In this document: one piece after another, positions 9,148-17,775 of the stretch
Layout: each line of letters begins with the position of its first letter
Position numbering within the stretch: position 1 is the first letter of the stretch
Assembly: GCF_002014825.1 (NCBI RefSeq)
Contig: NZ_MUYU01000005.1
Location: 79,100-143,099, forward strand
DNA length: 64,000 bases
From: Moraxella pluranimalium
GTDB taxonomy: Bacteria; Pseudomonadota; Gammaproteobacteria; Pseudomonadales; Moraxellaceae
Direction of reading: 5' to 3'
Position numbers and translations under genes: made by a program
The notes under the pieces: generated by a model
The model's database searches: none
What the model was told of the DNA's origin: nothing
Seen by the model: only the letters and a program-made list of their open reading frames with translations

Positions 9148-9576
9148 CTATCGATGACGGTTGATAAGAAAGGTAAAAATTACAGCACTTAGCAGTAATG
9201 ACCCAATCACAGTTAACGCCCCATACATAAATAGCTGACCTGTACGTTCGCTCACTAGGACATTTACCTGTGTAGTTAGGTCGTCAACTTGACGAGTAAG
9301 CTCTGCGTTTTGCGCTAGCAACTTCGCATTAGCGATAGACAGTTCACTATCATTGGGTGCGGCAATTTCTGCCAGTGTTGCGCCATCTTTGGTGTGCGGA
9401 CTATCGGGAATCTCCACAGGCTGTTCTTTTGACGCTTCCGATGTTTGAGTCGGATTGCTATTAATGGATTGGTTTGTGGTATCAGGTGCCCGTGGCGCAC
9501 TTTGAGCCATGGCAGGCAGGGCAAATGCACTTAGAGCAGCTACGATGTACAATTTGGCAAAATTTTTTGTTAGCAT
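9148..9576 (-). CDS. Hypothetical exported coiled-coil protein with C-terminal membrane anchor
   Basis: Function not recognised. The 142 residues show a Sec signal peptide cleaved after AMA (about residue 24), a low-complexity Ser/Thr/Pro/Gln region to about residue 60, a predicted coiled coil (about 75-112, AKLLAQNAELTRQVDDLTTQ) and one transmembrane helix (about 115-137) ending in basic residues. The layout suggests a periplasmic coiled coil held in the inner membrane. It lies 2 bases after yciI and 11 bases before mnmC on the same strand, so the three probably form one transcript. Confidence 0.7.
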   Translation of the reverse strand: MLTKNFAKLYIVAALSAFALPAMAQSAPRAPDTTNQSINSNPTQTSEASKEQPVEIPDSPHTKDGATLAEIAAPNDSELSIANAKLLAQNAELTRQVDDLTTQVNVLVSERTGQLFMYGALTVIGSLLLSAVIFTFLINRHR

Positions 9577-9578
9577 AA

Positions 9579-9881
9579 TTAGCCATCCATCTTTGGCAGA
9601 GCTTGGATAAATGGCTTGACATCGACATGGCTATAGACACCGCCGCTGATATACGGGTCGTCCGCCGCCCACGCCTGCGCCTGCTCTAGGTCATCAAAAT
9701 GTGCGATGATGATGCTACCGCTCATGGCAGGCTCACCATGCTTGATGGGATTTGGGCCTGCGACGACGAGACGGTTTTGTGCATCGAGTGCAGTTAGGCG
9801 TTCGATGTGGGCAGGGCGAGCGTTTAGGCGTTTTTCGGTGCTGTCGGCGACATCATGACCGATGATGGCAAATAATGGCAT
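9579..9881 (-). CDS. yciI: YciI-like protein
   Basis: Small cytosolic ferredoxin-fold protein of the YCII family (related to dehydrochlorinases and muconolactone isomerases), physiological role unknown. The start at 9881 gives 100 residues beginning MPLFAIIGHD and has an AGGA seven bases upstream. A longer GTG-started reading would add an unconvincing N terminus. Family features are the early His-Asp pair, the conserved AHIERL helix, AGPN, and the ending region DPYISGGVYSHVDVKPF. Transcription continues into the coiled-coil protein and mnmC. Confidence 0.85.
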   Translation of the reverse strand: MPLFAIIGHDVADSTEKRLNARPAHIERLTALDAQNRLVVAGPNPIKHGEPAMSGSIIIAHFDDLEQAQAWAADDPYISGGVYSHVDVKPFIQALPKMDG

Positions 9882-9926
9882 AATCATTCCTAAGTGATGA
9901 ATTTTTATAAAATTATACAACTGTAA

Positions 9927-10404
9927 CGCCAAAAAATCTATGTAAAAAATAACCACTTATCCTGCATAGATAGCGCTGTATTATCAGCGGTATTTGGCGT
10001 CTACCAAAAATATCTAGAAAGTGATACACTAGGCTTAACCAATGCCACCCAAGAAATCAAATCCATCATCAAAGAGCGTGGCTCTAAAAGCCTGCAAATT
10101 GATGGACACAGCCGTGGTACACTCACCATCACCAATGCTTATTCATCATTACTCAATGATGGTGATGCTGGCAAGTACAGCAACCTACGCACCAACATGG
10201 TTGGTGCCGCTGCCAATGTCAACAATGCAGACGAAAAACTGGCGGAACTACAAAGTCGTAATACAGGTAGCTATACTGAACAACAAAAATCAGGGTTTGT
10301 TAAATGACGGTTTATTAAAATGGGAAGCAATATACAAACCTAAGATAAACAGTACAACAAATACTGTTGAGAATCAAGAAGTCCTAAAGGAGAGCGATAA
10401 ATGA
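9927..10404 (+). pseudogene. Broken 3' end of a large exoprotein with lipase-like nucleophile motif (frameshifted)
   Basis: No start codon suits this frame, which is open from 9927 to a TGA at 10305-10307. It encodes an 5'-truncated segment with LQIDGHSRGTLTITNAY followed by TNMVGAAANVNNADEKL. GHSRG fits the GxSxG serine-hydrolase elbow and resembles the C-terminal region of filamentous-haemagglutinin-type exoproteins. After about 10300 the reading switches by one frame to a tail (DGLLKWEAIYKP to KESDK) whose TGA at 10402-10404 overlaps the ATG of the next gene. That coupling suggests the second frame holds the original C terminus and that a frameshift or small deletion separates the two. It sits between yciI and yciB, on the opposite strand to both. 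Family assignment is by motif only. Confidence 0.6.
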
Positions 10405-10754
10405 CCGCAATTAAATTGGCTGTTTTGATATGCGTTACAAGCCTGTTGAATGGTTGTATATTGTTTATGTTTGCTGATAGGTCTGGACCTCCGCCAATAG
10501 GATATGAGGTATTTCAAGGCTATCATATTCGTGATGATGAAATTATAAAACAAGATATGAGAGATTGTGGTTTTCCAAATGTAATGAATGAATCCGAATA
10601 TTACAATACAAATTTAAATGCCTATGTGCAATCTCATATTTGTATGGAGCAAAAAGGATATAAAAAACGCAGTCGTCGCGAAATATGTGAGGCTTACCCA
10701 GAAACCGAAGCCTGCCAAAAGCATCTTAGTGAAATGCGAAGTAAGAAAAATTAG
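10401..10754 (+). CDS. Small Cys-rich lipoprotein, candidate immunity-like partner of the upstream remnant
   Basis: Function not established. The 117 residues begin with a lipoprotein signal ending in LLNGC (acylated Cys19). The mature part carries four more cysteines (DCGFPN, HICMEQKGYK, EICEAYPETEACQ), which could form two disulfides in the periplasm. A strong AAGGAGAG ribosome binding site precedes the ATG, which overlaps the stop of the upstream remnant by four bases (ATGA). Translational coupling to a large exoprotein end is typical of toxin-immunity or effector-lipoprotein pairs. That role is an inference. Its base use is more AT-rich than its neighbours, suggesting acquisition with the remnant. 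Confidence 0.7.
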   Translation: MTAIKLAVLICVTSLLNGCILFMFADRSGPPPIGYEVFQGYHIRDDEIIKQDMRDCGFPNVMNESEYYNTNLNAYVQSHICMEQKGYKKRSRREICEAYPETEACQKHLSEMRSKKN

Positions 10755-10802
10755 CAATGACCATTCATTTCCAAGGTCATAAATCTGAATCCGCCTTTAC
10801 CA

Positions 10803-10833
10803 TAAAAAACACCCTGTGATTGAATCACAGGGT
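10803..10833 (-). terminator. Terminator of yciB
   Basis: On the minus strand a stem ACCCTGTGA with TCACAGGGT, small loop, followed by GTTTTTT, begins seven bases past the yciB stop. Confidence 0.85.
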
Positions 10834-10839
10834 AGTCCC

Positions 10840-11451
10840 TTATTGAATATCTTTACGGATATGATGCCGTAAGCTATAAAACATCACCGCAATAAAGCCA
10901 AACATCACAATCATATCACCAAAGGCGGTAAATTCGCCCCAATATTTGCCACCAGCAAGCACAAAAGCAAAAAATGCGTGCAAGCCTGCCATCACGCCAA
11001 ACATCCCCGCCCATGCCAGATTGAGCTTGTGCCAACCTGATTGGGTGAGTTCAAAGACAGGCCCGAACAGTTTTTTGACAATCGGTGTCTTATCTTTGGC
11101 AAAAATCGGCGAGATAAGCAAACCGCCGGCAAAGACGAGATTGATAATAATAGCTTTTAGGCGGATATAATAATCATCGGACAAAGCCAGCGTAATCCCA
11201 CCAAACACGATGGTCATCAGTAGCACGAACCATTGTTGTTTTTCTAGGCGAAATTTTTGGCTGATAAATAAAAAGCCATAAACGATGACCGTCGAGACAA
11301 TCAGACCTGCGGTCGCCACAAGCACATGATTATTATCCACGCCTGCCGAACCGATGAGCTGCAAGATGGGATGCTCGGTATTGGTCGGCTCGGTGGTCTT
11401 GTATAAATAAAAAAAGACAATCAGTGGAATAAAATCAATCAAGGCTTTCAT
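10840..11451 (-). CDS. yciB: Inner membrane septation protein A (YciB/IspZ)
   Basis: Polytopic inner-membrane protein linked to septation and envelope integrity; biochemical role unsettled. The start MKALIDFIPLIVFFYLYK is diagnostic, and the protein continues with several helices, QSGWHKLNLAWAGMF and a basic C terminus. Length 203 is slightly longer than the usual about 180. In related gammaproteobacteria yciB is often close to yciI. Here about 950 bases with opposite-strand accessory genes separate them. Confidence 0.92.
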   Translation of the reverse strand: MKALIDFIPLIVFFYLYKTTEPTNTEHPILQLIGSAGVDNNHVLVATAGLIVSTVIVYGFLFISQKFRLEKQQWFVLLMTIVFGGITLALSDDYYIRLKAIIINLVFAGGLLISPIFAKDKTPIVKKLFGPVFELTQSGWHKLNLAWAGMFGVMAGLHAFFAFVLAGGKYWGEFTAFGDMIVMFGFIAVMFYSLRHHIRKDIQ

Positions 11452-11470
11452 ATCAGATATCTTAATAATA

Positions 11471-11494
11471 ATTCACAATGAAATTCACAATGAA
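11471..11494. repeat. 12-bp tandem duplication upstream of yciB
   Basis: ATTCACAATGAA occurs twice head to tail, ending two bases before the long inverted repeat at 11496. Confidence 0.9.
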
Positions 11495-11495
11495 A

Positions 11496-11561
11496 ACTTG
11501 CCAAGTGCCAATTTGTTAAATAATTTGTAATGATTATATAACAAATCAACACTTAGCAAGT
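11496..11561. repeat. Long imperfect inverted repeat between lon and yciB
   Basis: Arms of 23 bases (11496-11518 and 11539-11561) match at 19 positions, and the four differences are purine or pyrimidine transitions that allow G-U pairing on one strand. The loop is 20 AT-rich bases. Read on the minus strand it lies just past lon and is followed by four Ts, so it may be the lon terminator. A small transposon-like element is the alternative. Confidence 0.65.
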
Positions 11562-11586
11562 CATTAATCAAACAACGCCAAACAGC

Positions 11587-14022
11587 TTAGCTGACGACTT
11601 TATCCGATGGGGCATCATGAGTGATTGCCTTTGGTGGGATAGGGCGTAGCTTTTCGACCAAAGCCACTGCCAGCACTTCATCGATACTTTCAACAGGGGT
11701 GATAATCAGACCCGCCTTGACATTGTCAGGAATCTCTGCCAAATCACGCTCGTTCGACTTTGGAATCAGTACTTGCTTGATGCCACCACGATGAGCGGCG
11801 AGCAGTTTTTCTTTGAGTCCGCCGATACGCAGTACCTTGCCACGCAGGGTTACTTCACCAGTCATGGCGATATCTGCACGGATGGCGATGCCTGTCAGTG
11901 CCGAGACGATGGCGGTGGTCAGGGCGATACCTGCTGATGGGCCGTCTTTTGGCGTTGCACCTTCGGGCATATGGATGTGCAAATCGGTATTTTTGAATTT
12001 TTCATAATCAATACCAAATCGCTCGCCCCCTGCTCGTACGACGCTCATCGCCGCTCGGATGGATTCTTTCATCACATCACCGAGAGAGCCTGTGAACACC
12101 AGCTCGCCTTTGCCCTGCATGGTCGCAGACTCGATGGTCAGTAGCTCACCGCCGACCGATGTCCAAGCAAGCCCTGTGATACGACCGACTTCAGGGTCTT
12201 TTTCGGCAAGTCCATAGTCAAATGGCTTGACGCCTAAGTACTCACTGATGTTGTCATCAGTGATGTGTAGGGTGTTGACCACAGCGCCTTTTTTGGGCTT
12301 AGTGCCGTGCGTTTCGACTTGGGCACGCACTGCTTTGCGGCTGATTTTGTTAATTTCTCTTTCAAGATTACGCACGCCTGCTTCACGAGTGTAATGGCGG
12401 ATGATGCTAGTGATGGCATCATCAGTGATGTCAAGCTCGCTGTCTTTGAGACCGTTTTGTTCTAGGGCTTTTGGCACGAGATAATTATTAGCAATCGCCA
12501 GTTTCTCATCTTCGGTATAGCCCGGCAAGCGGATGACTTCCATACGGTCAAGCAAGGCAGGCGGAATGTTCATGCTATTGGCAGTACAGATGAACATCAC
12601 TTGTGATAAGTCCAAATCTAGATCAAGATAATGATCATTAAACGCTTTATTCTGTGATGGATCAAGTACTTCTAACAGCGCTGATGCGGGATCACCACGG
12701 AAATCTTGTGCCATCTTATCGATTTCGTCTAATAAGAACAGCGGGTTTTTGACTTCGACTTTTGATAATGACTGCACAATCTTACCCGGCATCGCACCGA
12801 TATAAGTACGGCGATGACCACGGATTTCAGCTTCATCACGCACGCCACCGAGTGCCATACGCACAAACTTACGACCTGTGGCACGAGCGATACTCTCGCC
12901 AAGTGATGTCTTACCCACGCCCGGCGGCCCGACTAGGCACAGGATTGGACCACGGATTTGCTTGACACGAGATTGCACCGCCAGATACTCTAGGATGCGG
13001 TCTTTGACATCGTCAAGTCCGTAGTGGTCCTTATCGAGCGTTTCTTTGGCTTTATCAAGATTAATCGAGACTTTGCTTGCCTTATTCCACGGTGTATCCA
13101 AAATCCACTCAACATAGCCACGCACCACCGATGCTTCTGATGATGTGGCAGGCATCATTTTTAGCTTGCGAAATTCTGATTCGGCTTTTTTGCGGACATC
13201 ATCGGGTAGGTCAGCATCTTTTAGGCGATTTTCGAGTTCGACATCGTCATCATCAGCGCCATTGTTCAAATCCGATAGCTCATTTTTAATCGCTTTCATC
13301 TTTTCGTTTAGAAAATATTCACGCTGATTATTTTCCATCTGCTTACGCACGGTGTCTTGCAGTTCGTTTTCGATGGTGCGTTCGGTTTTGGCAGAAGTCA
13401 GATAATCGCACAGAATAGTGAAATATTCTTCGGCATCCGATGATTCAAGCAGTTGTTGTTTTTTGTCCAAAGCTAGCTGTGTGCGTGTCGCCACAAAGTA
13501 CATCAGCTCAAGCAGATTGTCGATTTTGCCTGCGACACGAGTCAGCTCACGAGCATTACGCAGGCTGTTGTCGGCATATTCACCAAATAGCTCAAGCAAG
13601 GTTTTGATGCGGGCATCGCTGTCATCAGTACTCAGCGAAATTTCGACATCAGCAGGCACGAAGCTAGACAATAGGCTCTCGGCAGGGTCATCATCGACTG
13701 TGGTGATGGCGTTGATATGTACACGGCTTAGGCCTTCGATGAGCACCTTTAGGCATTTGTCATCGGTGTCGTGTGGCATGGTGCTGACGATACGGCAACG
13801 AGTGCCGAATTGGTACAGATTATCCGTGCTAATCTCTTCGCTAAGCGAATCTTTTTGGGAGACGACAATCAGCTCGCCATCATAGACATCTTGGGCAAGC
13901 TCGATGGCTTTGATGGATTGTTCACGACCGACAAATAGGGCGATTTGCATATGTGGATAGACGACCACATCACGCACCGCCAATAAAGGTAGGATTTCTA
14001 AGGATTTCTTTGTTTTGCTCAT
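11587..14022 (-). CDS. lon: ATP-dependent protease Lon
   Basis: Cytosolic AAA+ serine protease that degrades misfolded and regulatory proteins. Domains in order are the N-terminal substrate-binding LON domain starting LEILPLLAVRDVVVYPHM, a coiled-coil middle with NQREYFLNEKMKAI, the AAA+ module with Walker A GPPGVGKTSLGE and Walker B FLLDEIDKM, and the protease domain with catalytic serine in PKDGPSAG and lysine in GGLKEKLLAA. Length 811 is typical. An AAGGA site lies about 9 bases before the ATG. No convincing heat-shock promoter was found upstream. Confidence 0.97.
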   Translation of the reverse strand: MSKTKKSLEILPLLAVRDVVVYPHMQIALFVGREQSIKAIELAQDVYDGELIVVSQKDSLSEEISTDNLYQFGTRCRIVSTMPHDTDDKCLKVLIEGLSRVHINAITTVDDDPAESLLSSFVPADVEISLSTDDSDARIKTLLELFGEYADNSLRNARELTRVAGKIDNLLELMYFVATRTQLALDKKQQLLESSDAEEYFTILCDYLTSAKTERTIENELQDTVRKQMENNQREYFLNEKMKAIKNELSDLNNGADDDDVELENRLKDADLPDDVRKKAESEFRKLKMMPATSSEASVVRGYVEWILDTPWNKASKVSINLDKAKETLDKDHYGLDDVKDRILEYLAVQSRVKQIRGPILCLVGPPGVGKTSLGESIARATGRKFVRMALGGVRDEAEIRGHRRTYIGAMPGKIVQSLSKVEVKNPLFLLDEIDKMAQDFRGDPASALLEVLDPSQNKAFNDHYLDLDLDLSQVMFICTANSMNIPPALLDRMEVIRLPGYTEDEKLAIANNYLVPKALEQNGLKDSELDITDDAITSIIRHYTREAGVRNLEREINKISRKAVRAQVETHGTKPKKGAVVNTLHITDDNISEYLGVKPFDYGLAEKDPEVGRITGLAWTSVGGELLTIESATMQGKGELVFTGSLGDVMKESIRAAMSVVRAGGERFGIDYEKFKNTDLHIHMPEGATPKDGPSAGIALTTAIVSALTGIAIRADIAMTGEVTLRGKVLRIGGLKEKLLAAHRGGIKQVLIPKSNERDLAEIPDNVKAGLIITPVESIDEVLAVALVEKLRPIPPKAITHDAPSDKVVS

Positions 14023-14319
14023 CGTTGTTGTTTCCTTATTAAAGTGATGGGTGGTTTATGGTGGCAAGGCGGATAAATTACAAGTCAAGACAGGCGAAAT
14101 TTGCCCCAAAATTTGGCAAAGCATGGCTTTGGTGCTACCCAAATCTTGCCAAAATGTTACTATTGTTAAATTGTATATAACAATTTAATTGATAACTAAT
14201 TGATTTTTAATGGTATTTTATCAAATGGTCTGTGGATAAATAAGGTATAATAACGCACGAAAAATCTTGACCAAGTCGGTATTTGACCGTCTTGGTATGT
14301 GGTATTAAATAGGTGAACT

Positions 14320-15636
14320 ATGATGATAAATGCAGTATTGCTTGCAGTCATTGTGATGGTGGGGCTGTCGCTGGCTCGTGTCCATGTGGTGCTAAGCCTT
14401 GTGATTGGTGCGCTCGTGGGTGGTCTTGTGGCAGGTATGTCGGTAGCGGATACGCTGACGGCGTTTCAAGGTGGTATCAAAAATGGCGCTGAAATTGCGC
14501 TGTCTTATGCGATGCTTGGGGCGTTTGCGATGGCGATTGCACATTCAGGCTTGCCACAGATGATTGCTGATAAGCTGATTATGAAAGTGAACAACACTGA
14601 TGGCGCAGGTAAGCTTAAGTGGCTATTGTGCGGGATTTTGGTGGTGATGGCGATGATGTCGCAGAACATTGTGCCGATTCACATTGCCTTTATTCCGCTG
14701 ATTGTGCCGCCACTATTATTGGTGATGAATCGCTTGCAACTTGACCGCCGTGCGGTGGCGTGTATTTTGACCTTTGGTTTGGTCAATACTTATATGTTTA
14801 TCCCTTATGGCTTTGGTGATATTTTCTTAAATCAGATTATCCTAAAAAATGTCAATGACGCTGGCATGGCGACAGGTGATATCTCGATGATGAAAACCAT
14901 GACCATTCCCGCGCTTGGGATGCTATTGGGCTTGCTCATTGCCGTGTTTGTGACTTATCGCAAGCCACGTGCTTATCGTGATATTGAGATTGCCAAAGAA
15001 ACACCAGCTAAGGCAGTCAATGGCTATGATGTGGCGGTGGCTGTTGGGGCGATTTTGGTAGCACTTGGTGCACAGCTGATGACAGATTCGCTACTGATTG
15101 GCTCGCTCGTGGGTTTTGCGGTGTTTATGGCGACAGGCGTGGTCAAATGGCGTGAAGCCAATGATGTCTTTAATGATGGCATCAAGATGATGGCGATGAT
15201 TGGCTTTATCATGATTTGTGCGCAGGGCTTTGCCGAAGCGATGAAAGCCACAGGGCAGATTGACACCCTAGTGGATGGGGCGATGCAACTGTTTGGTGGG
15301 AATAAGGCGATGGCAGCGCTTGCGATGCTGATTGTGGGCTTGATTGTGACTTTGGGCATTGGCTCATCGTTCTCGACAGTGCCAATCATTGCCACCATCT
15401 ATGTACCGCTGTGCATGGCGATGGGCTTTAGTGTACCTGCGACGGTGGCACTGGTGGCAACAGCAGGCGTACTGGGTGATGCAGGCTCGCCGGCATCTGA
15501 CTCGACGCTTGGCCCGACGATGGGACTCGATGCTGATGGTCAGCATGATCATATCAAAGACAGCGTCGTGCCGACCTTTATTCACTATAACATTCCGCTT
15601 ATTATCTTTGGTTGGGTTGCGGCGATGGTGCTGTGA
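14320..15636 (+). CDS. NhaC-like Na+/H+ antiporter family protein (YuiF-like)
   Basis: Polytopic inner-membrane transporter of the Na+/H+ antiporter and histidine-permease-like group. The 438 residues contain about a dozen hydrophobic helices, the motifs SQNIVPIHIAFIP and GSSFSTVPIIATIYVPL, and a conserved C-terminal GDAGSPASDSTLGPT loop seen in this family. Substrate (sodium or an amino acid) cannot be assigned. AGGTGA lies 4 bases before the ATG at 14320; a second ATG follows at once. It stands alone with its own terminator. Confidence 0.82.
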   Translation: MMINAVLLAVIVMVGLSLARVHVVLSLVIGALVGGLVAGMSVADTLTAFQGGIKNGAEIALSYAMLGAFAMAIAHSGLPQMIADKLIMKVNNTDGAGKLKWLLCGILVVMAMMSQNIVPIHIAFIPLIVPPLLLVMNRLQLDRRAVACILTFGLVNTYMFIPYGFGDIFLNQIILKNVNDAGMATGDISMMKTMTIPALGMLLGLLIAVFVTYRKPRAYRDIEIAKETPAKAVNGYDVAVAVGAILVALGAQLMTDSLLIGSLVGFAVFMATGVVKWREANDVFNDGIKMMAMIGFIMICAQGFAEAMKATGQIDTLVDGAMQLFGGNKAMAALAMLIVGLIVTLGIGSSFSTVPIIATIYVPLCMAMGFSVPATVALVATAGVLGDAGSPASDSTLGPTMGLDADGQHDHIKDSVVPTFIHYNIPLIIFGWVAAMVL

Positions 15637-15685
15637 TGGTATCTGGTACAATTGGCAAATCCGATGTGTGATGTGCCAATGATAT

Positions 15686-15724
15686 AAAAAATCAGGCTGA
15701 AATTGGTTTTCAGCCTGATTTTTT
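15686..15724. terminator. Bidirectional terminator between antiporter genes
   Basis: AAAAAATCAGGCTGAAA pairs with the TTTCAGCCTGATTTTTT downstream around a short loop, between two convergent genes. Confidence 0.9.
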
Positions 15725-15745
15725 TGGCAATATTAAATGGGTGGG

Positions 15746-17611
15746 TTAATCGCTACTTTGCCCAAGATAAGTCCCGCTTCTTGGCTGCCAATCAATCTCT
15801 TCACCACGCATCAGCTTATCGATCATCACTTTGGTATCGGCACGATGCTCGTTCAATAGGCTAATCATGTGCGTGTTTTTGTAGCGACCGATATTAGGAT
15901 CATAAGTCTCGGCAGCACTTGCCACGCCATCACGATCACGGTGGTGATACAGATGGGCGATACGCTCGGCGATGTCATTATCCATCCCCAGAATCTCAAG
16001 TGCTGTCTTGGCACTGCGCACCGCCGAGTCAAAGGTCTCACGAATCACCGCATTTGCGCCTGCATGATGTAGCTGATAGGCGTGAATACGGTCATAAGCA
16101 CGAGCAACGATAGGCAGATCGGGATAATCATGGCGTAGATGCTTGACGATGCTAGATGCCTTTTGGGGATCATTGATGGCGATCACCACAAGCTTTGCTT
16201 TGGCAACGCCTGCCATCTCAAGCAAATCAAAACGAGTCGCATCGCCATAATAGGTCTTGACACCCAGACTTGCCAAGCCATCGACATGATCGGCATCACT
16301 ATCAATCAAGGTTGTCTGATAGCCACAAGCGGTCATCATACCGTTCACCACTTGTCCGTATCTGCCGTGACCTAGAATGATGATTGGGTTTTCTTCATCA
16401 ATCTGATCGCTATCACGCTCACTGCTATCACGCTCACTGCTATTGCCTTTTTGACTGGTTAATTTGCCATGAATCACCAAAAATAGCGGTGTCAGCACCA
16501 TCGACAGCACGACAATCGCAGTCAGATTGGCGTGTGTGGTGGCATCGATGACCGACTGCGTCGCAGCAGCTGAGAACAGCACAAAGGCAAATTCACCCCC
16601 TTGAGCCATCATGACCGCACGCTCGGTGGCGATGGCATGGTCGGATTTGGTCAGGCGAGCTGCTACATAAATCCAAATACCTTTGGTCGCCATCAGTGCA
16701 ATCACACCCAGTGTGATCAGCTGCCAGTTATTTGCCACCACCGACAAATCCAGTGCCATGCCAACGCCTAAGAAAAACAAACCTAACAGCAATCCACGAA
16801 ACGGCTCAATATCCGCTTCTAGCTGATGGCGAAAGCTGGACTCAGATAATAGCACGCCTGCGACAAACGCCCCCATTGCCATTGACAGTCCGCCAAGCTC
16901 CATCAGTAGTGCAGAACCCAGCACCACTAGCAGGGCGGCAGCAGTCATGATCTCACGCACGCCAGTTTTGGCAAGTATCTTAAACAAAGGATTAATCAGC
17001 ACGCGACCAGCAAAAAACAGTGCCAGCAATGAACCAATCGCCACCAAAATCGACTGCCAAGCAGGCGTCTCGCTCGTATGCACCACAGGTGACAAGAACG
17101 CCACAATGGCAAGCAGTGGCACGATGAGCAAATCTTCAAACAGCAAAATCGACACCATGCTTTGACCTTTGGCAGTGCCAAGCTCATTATTCTCACCAAG
17201 ACTTGACATGACAATAGCTGTCGAAGTCAGCACAAAGCCTGCCGCACCGATGAACGCCACTTGCCATGATGCGCCAAACAGCATAATCACCGCCGTCATC
17301 AAGGCAGTTGCACCCAAGACTTGTAATGAGCCGAGTCCAAAAATCTGCCGACGCAGTCCCCATAGATGCGCAGGCTGCATCTCAAGCCCGATGATGAATA
17401 AGAACATCACCACGCCAAGCTCGGCCACATGAATGATGGTCTGCGGATCGGTAAATATCCCCAAACCAAACGGGCCAATCAATAGACCGCCTGCCAAATA
17501 ACCAAGGACTGAACCCAGTCCAATTTTGCGAAAAATCGGCACTGCAATCACTGCTGCACCCAGTAGGGTAACAACTTTGATCAACTCACCTGCCATGCCT
17601 GCTTCGGCCAT
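15746..17611 (-). CDS. KefB/KefC-type monovalent cation:proton antiporter (CPA2) with RCK domain
   Basis: Inner-membrane K+ efflux or cation/proton antiporter. Residues up to about 385 form the Na+/H+ exchanger domain with LGVVMFLFIIGLEMQP. A cytosolic TrkA-N/RCK domain begins with IIILGHGRYGQVVNGMM (GxGxxG) and includes YYGDATRFDLLE and NDPQK. Length 621 matches KefB/KefC. The hinge before the RCK domain holds a tandem SSERDS-SERDS repeat encoded by a 15-base DNA duplication near 16420-16440. No KefF/KefG-type ancillary oxidoreductase is adjacent, so glutathione gating is unproven. Confidence 0.87.
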   Translation of the reverse strand: MAEAGMAGELIKVVTLLGAAVIAVPIFRKIGLGSVLGYLAGGLLIGPFGLGIFTDPQTIIHVAELGVVMFLFIIGLEMQPAHLWGLRRQIFGLGSLQVLGATALMTAVIMLFGASWQVAFIGAAGFVLTSTAIVMSSLGENNELGTAKGQSMVSILLFEDLLIVPLLAIVAFLSPVVHTSETPAWQSILVAIGSLLALFFAGRVLINPLFKILAKTGVREIMTAAALLVVLGSALLMELGGLSMAMGAFVAGVLLSESSFRHQLEADIEPFRGLLLGLFFLGVGMALDLSVVANNWQLITLGVIALMATKGIWIYVAARLTKSDHAIATERAVMMAQGGEFAFVLFSAAATQSVIDATTHANLTAIVVLSMVLTPLFLVIHGKLTSQKGNSSERDSSERDSDQIDEENPIIILGHGRYGQVVNGMMTACGYQTTLIDSDADHVDGLASLGVKTYYGDATRFDLLEMAGVAKAKLVVIAINDPQKASSIVKHLRHDYPDLPIVARAYDRIHAYQLHHAGANAVIRETFDSAVRSAKTALEILGMDNDIAERIAHLYHHRDRDGVASAAETYDPNIGRYKNTHMISLLNEHRADTKVMIDKLMRGEEIDWQPRSGTYLGQSSD

Positions 17612-17662
17612 ATTTCACCTTCAATATTGTGTCAAAATTATCACAATGATTTCAAAAACTAC

Positions 17663-17692
17663 AAAAAAAGACAGCATACCGTATATGCTGTC
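17663..17692 (-). terminator. Terminator of corA
   Basis: On the minus strand the stem GACAGCATA with TATGCTGTC (5-base loop) is followed by seven Ts. Confidence 0.88.
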
Positions 17693-17775
17693 ATCTTAAC
17701 TGAAAATTAAAAATTTCACCAATACTATCAGAAAAAATAAGAAAATCTTATGGACTGATTATTTATCTTGATAAA

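Noticed and set aside
10042..10404. A complete 120-residue protein starting at the ATG at 10042
   Set aside because: Its first two thirds are low-quality sequence in a frame overlapping the GHSRG-containing frame, which has the better coding character. Only the last 30 or so residues look genuine, as the tail of the broken gene.
13418..13885. Plus-strand frame of 155 residues inside lon
   Set aside because: It is antisense to conserved Lon sequence, Ser-rich and without motifs.
12900..14100. Sigma-32 promoter for lon
   Set aside because: A CTTGAC occurs upstream, but no CCCCAT-type -10 stands at the right distance.
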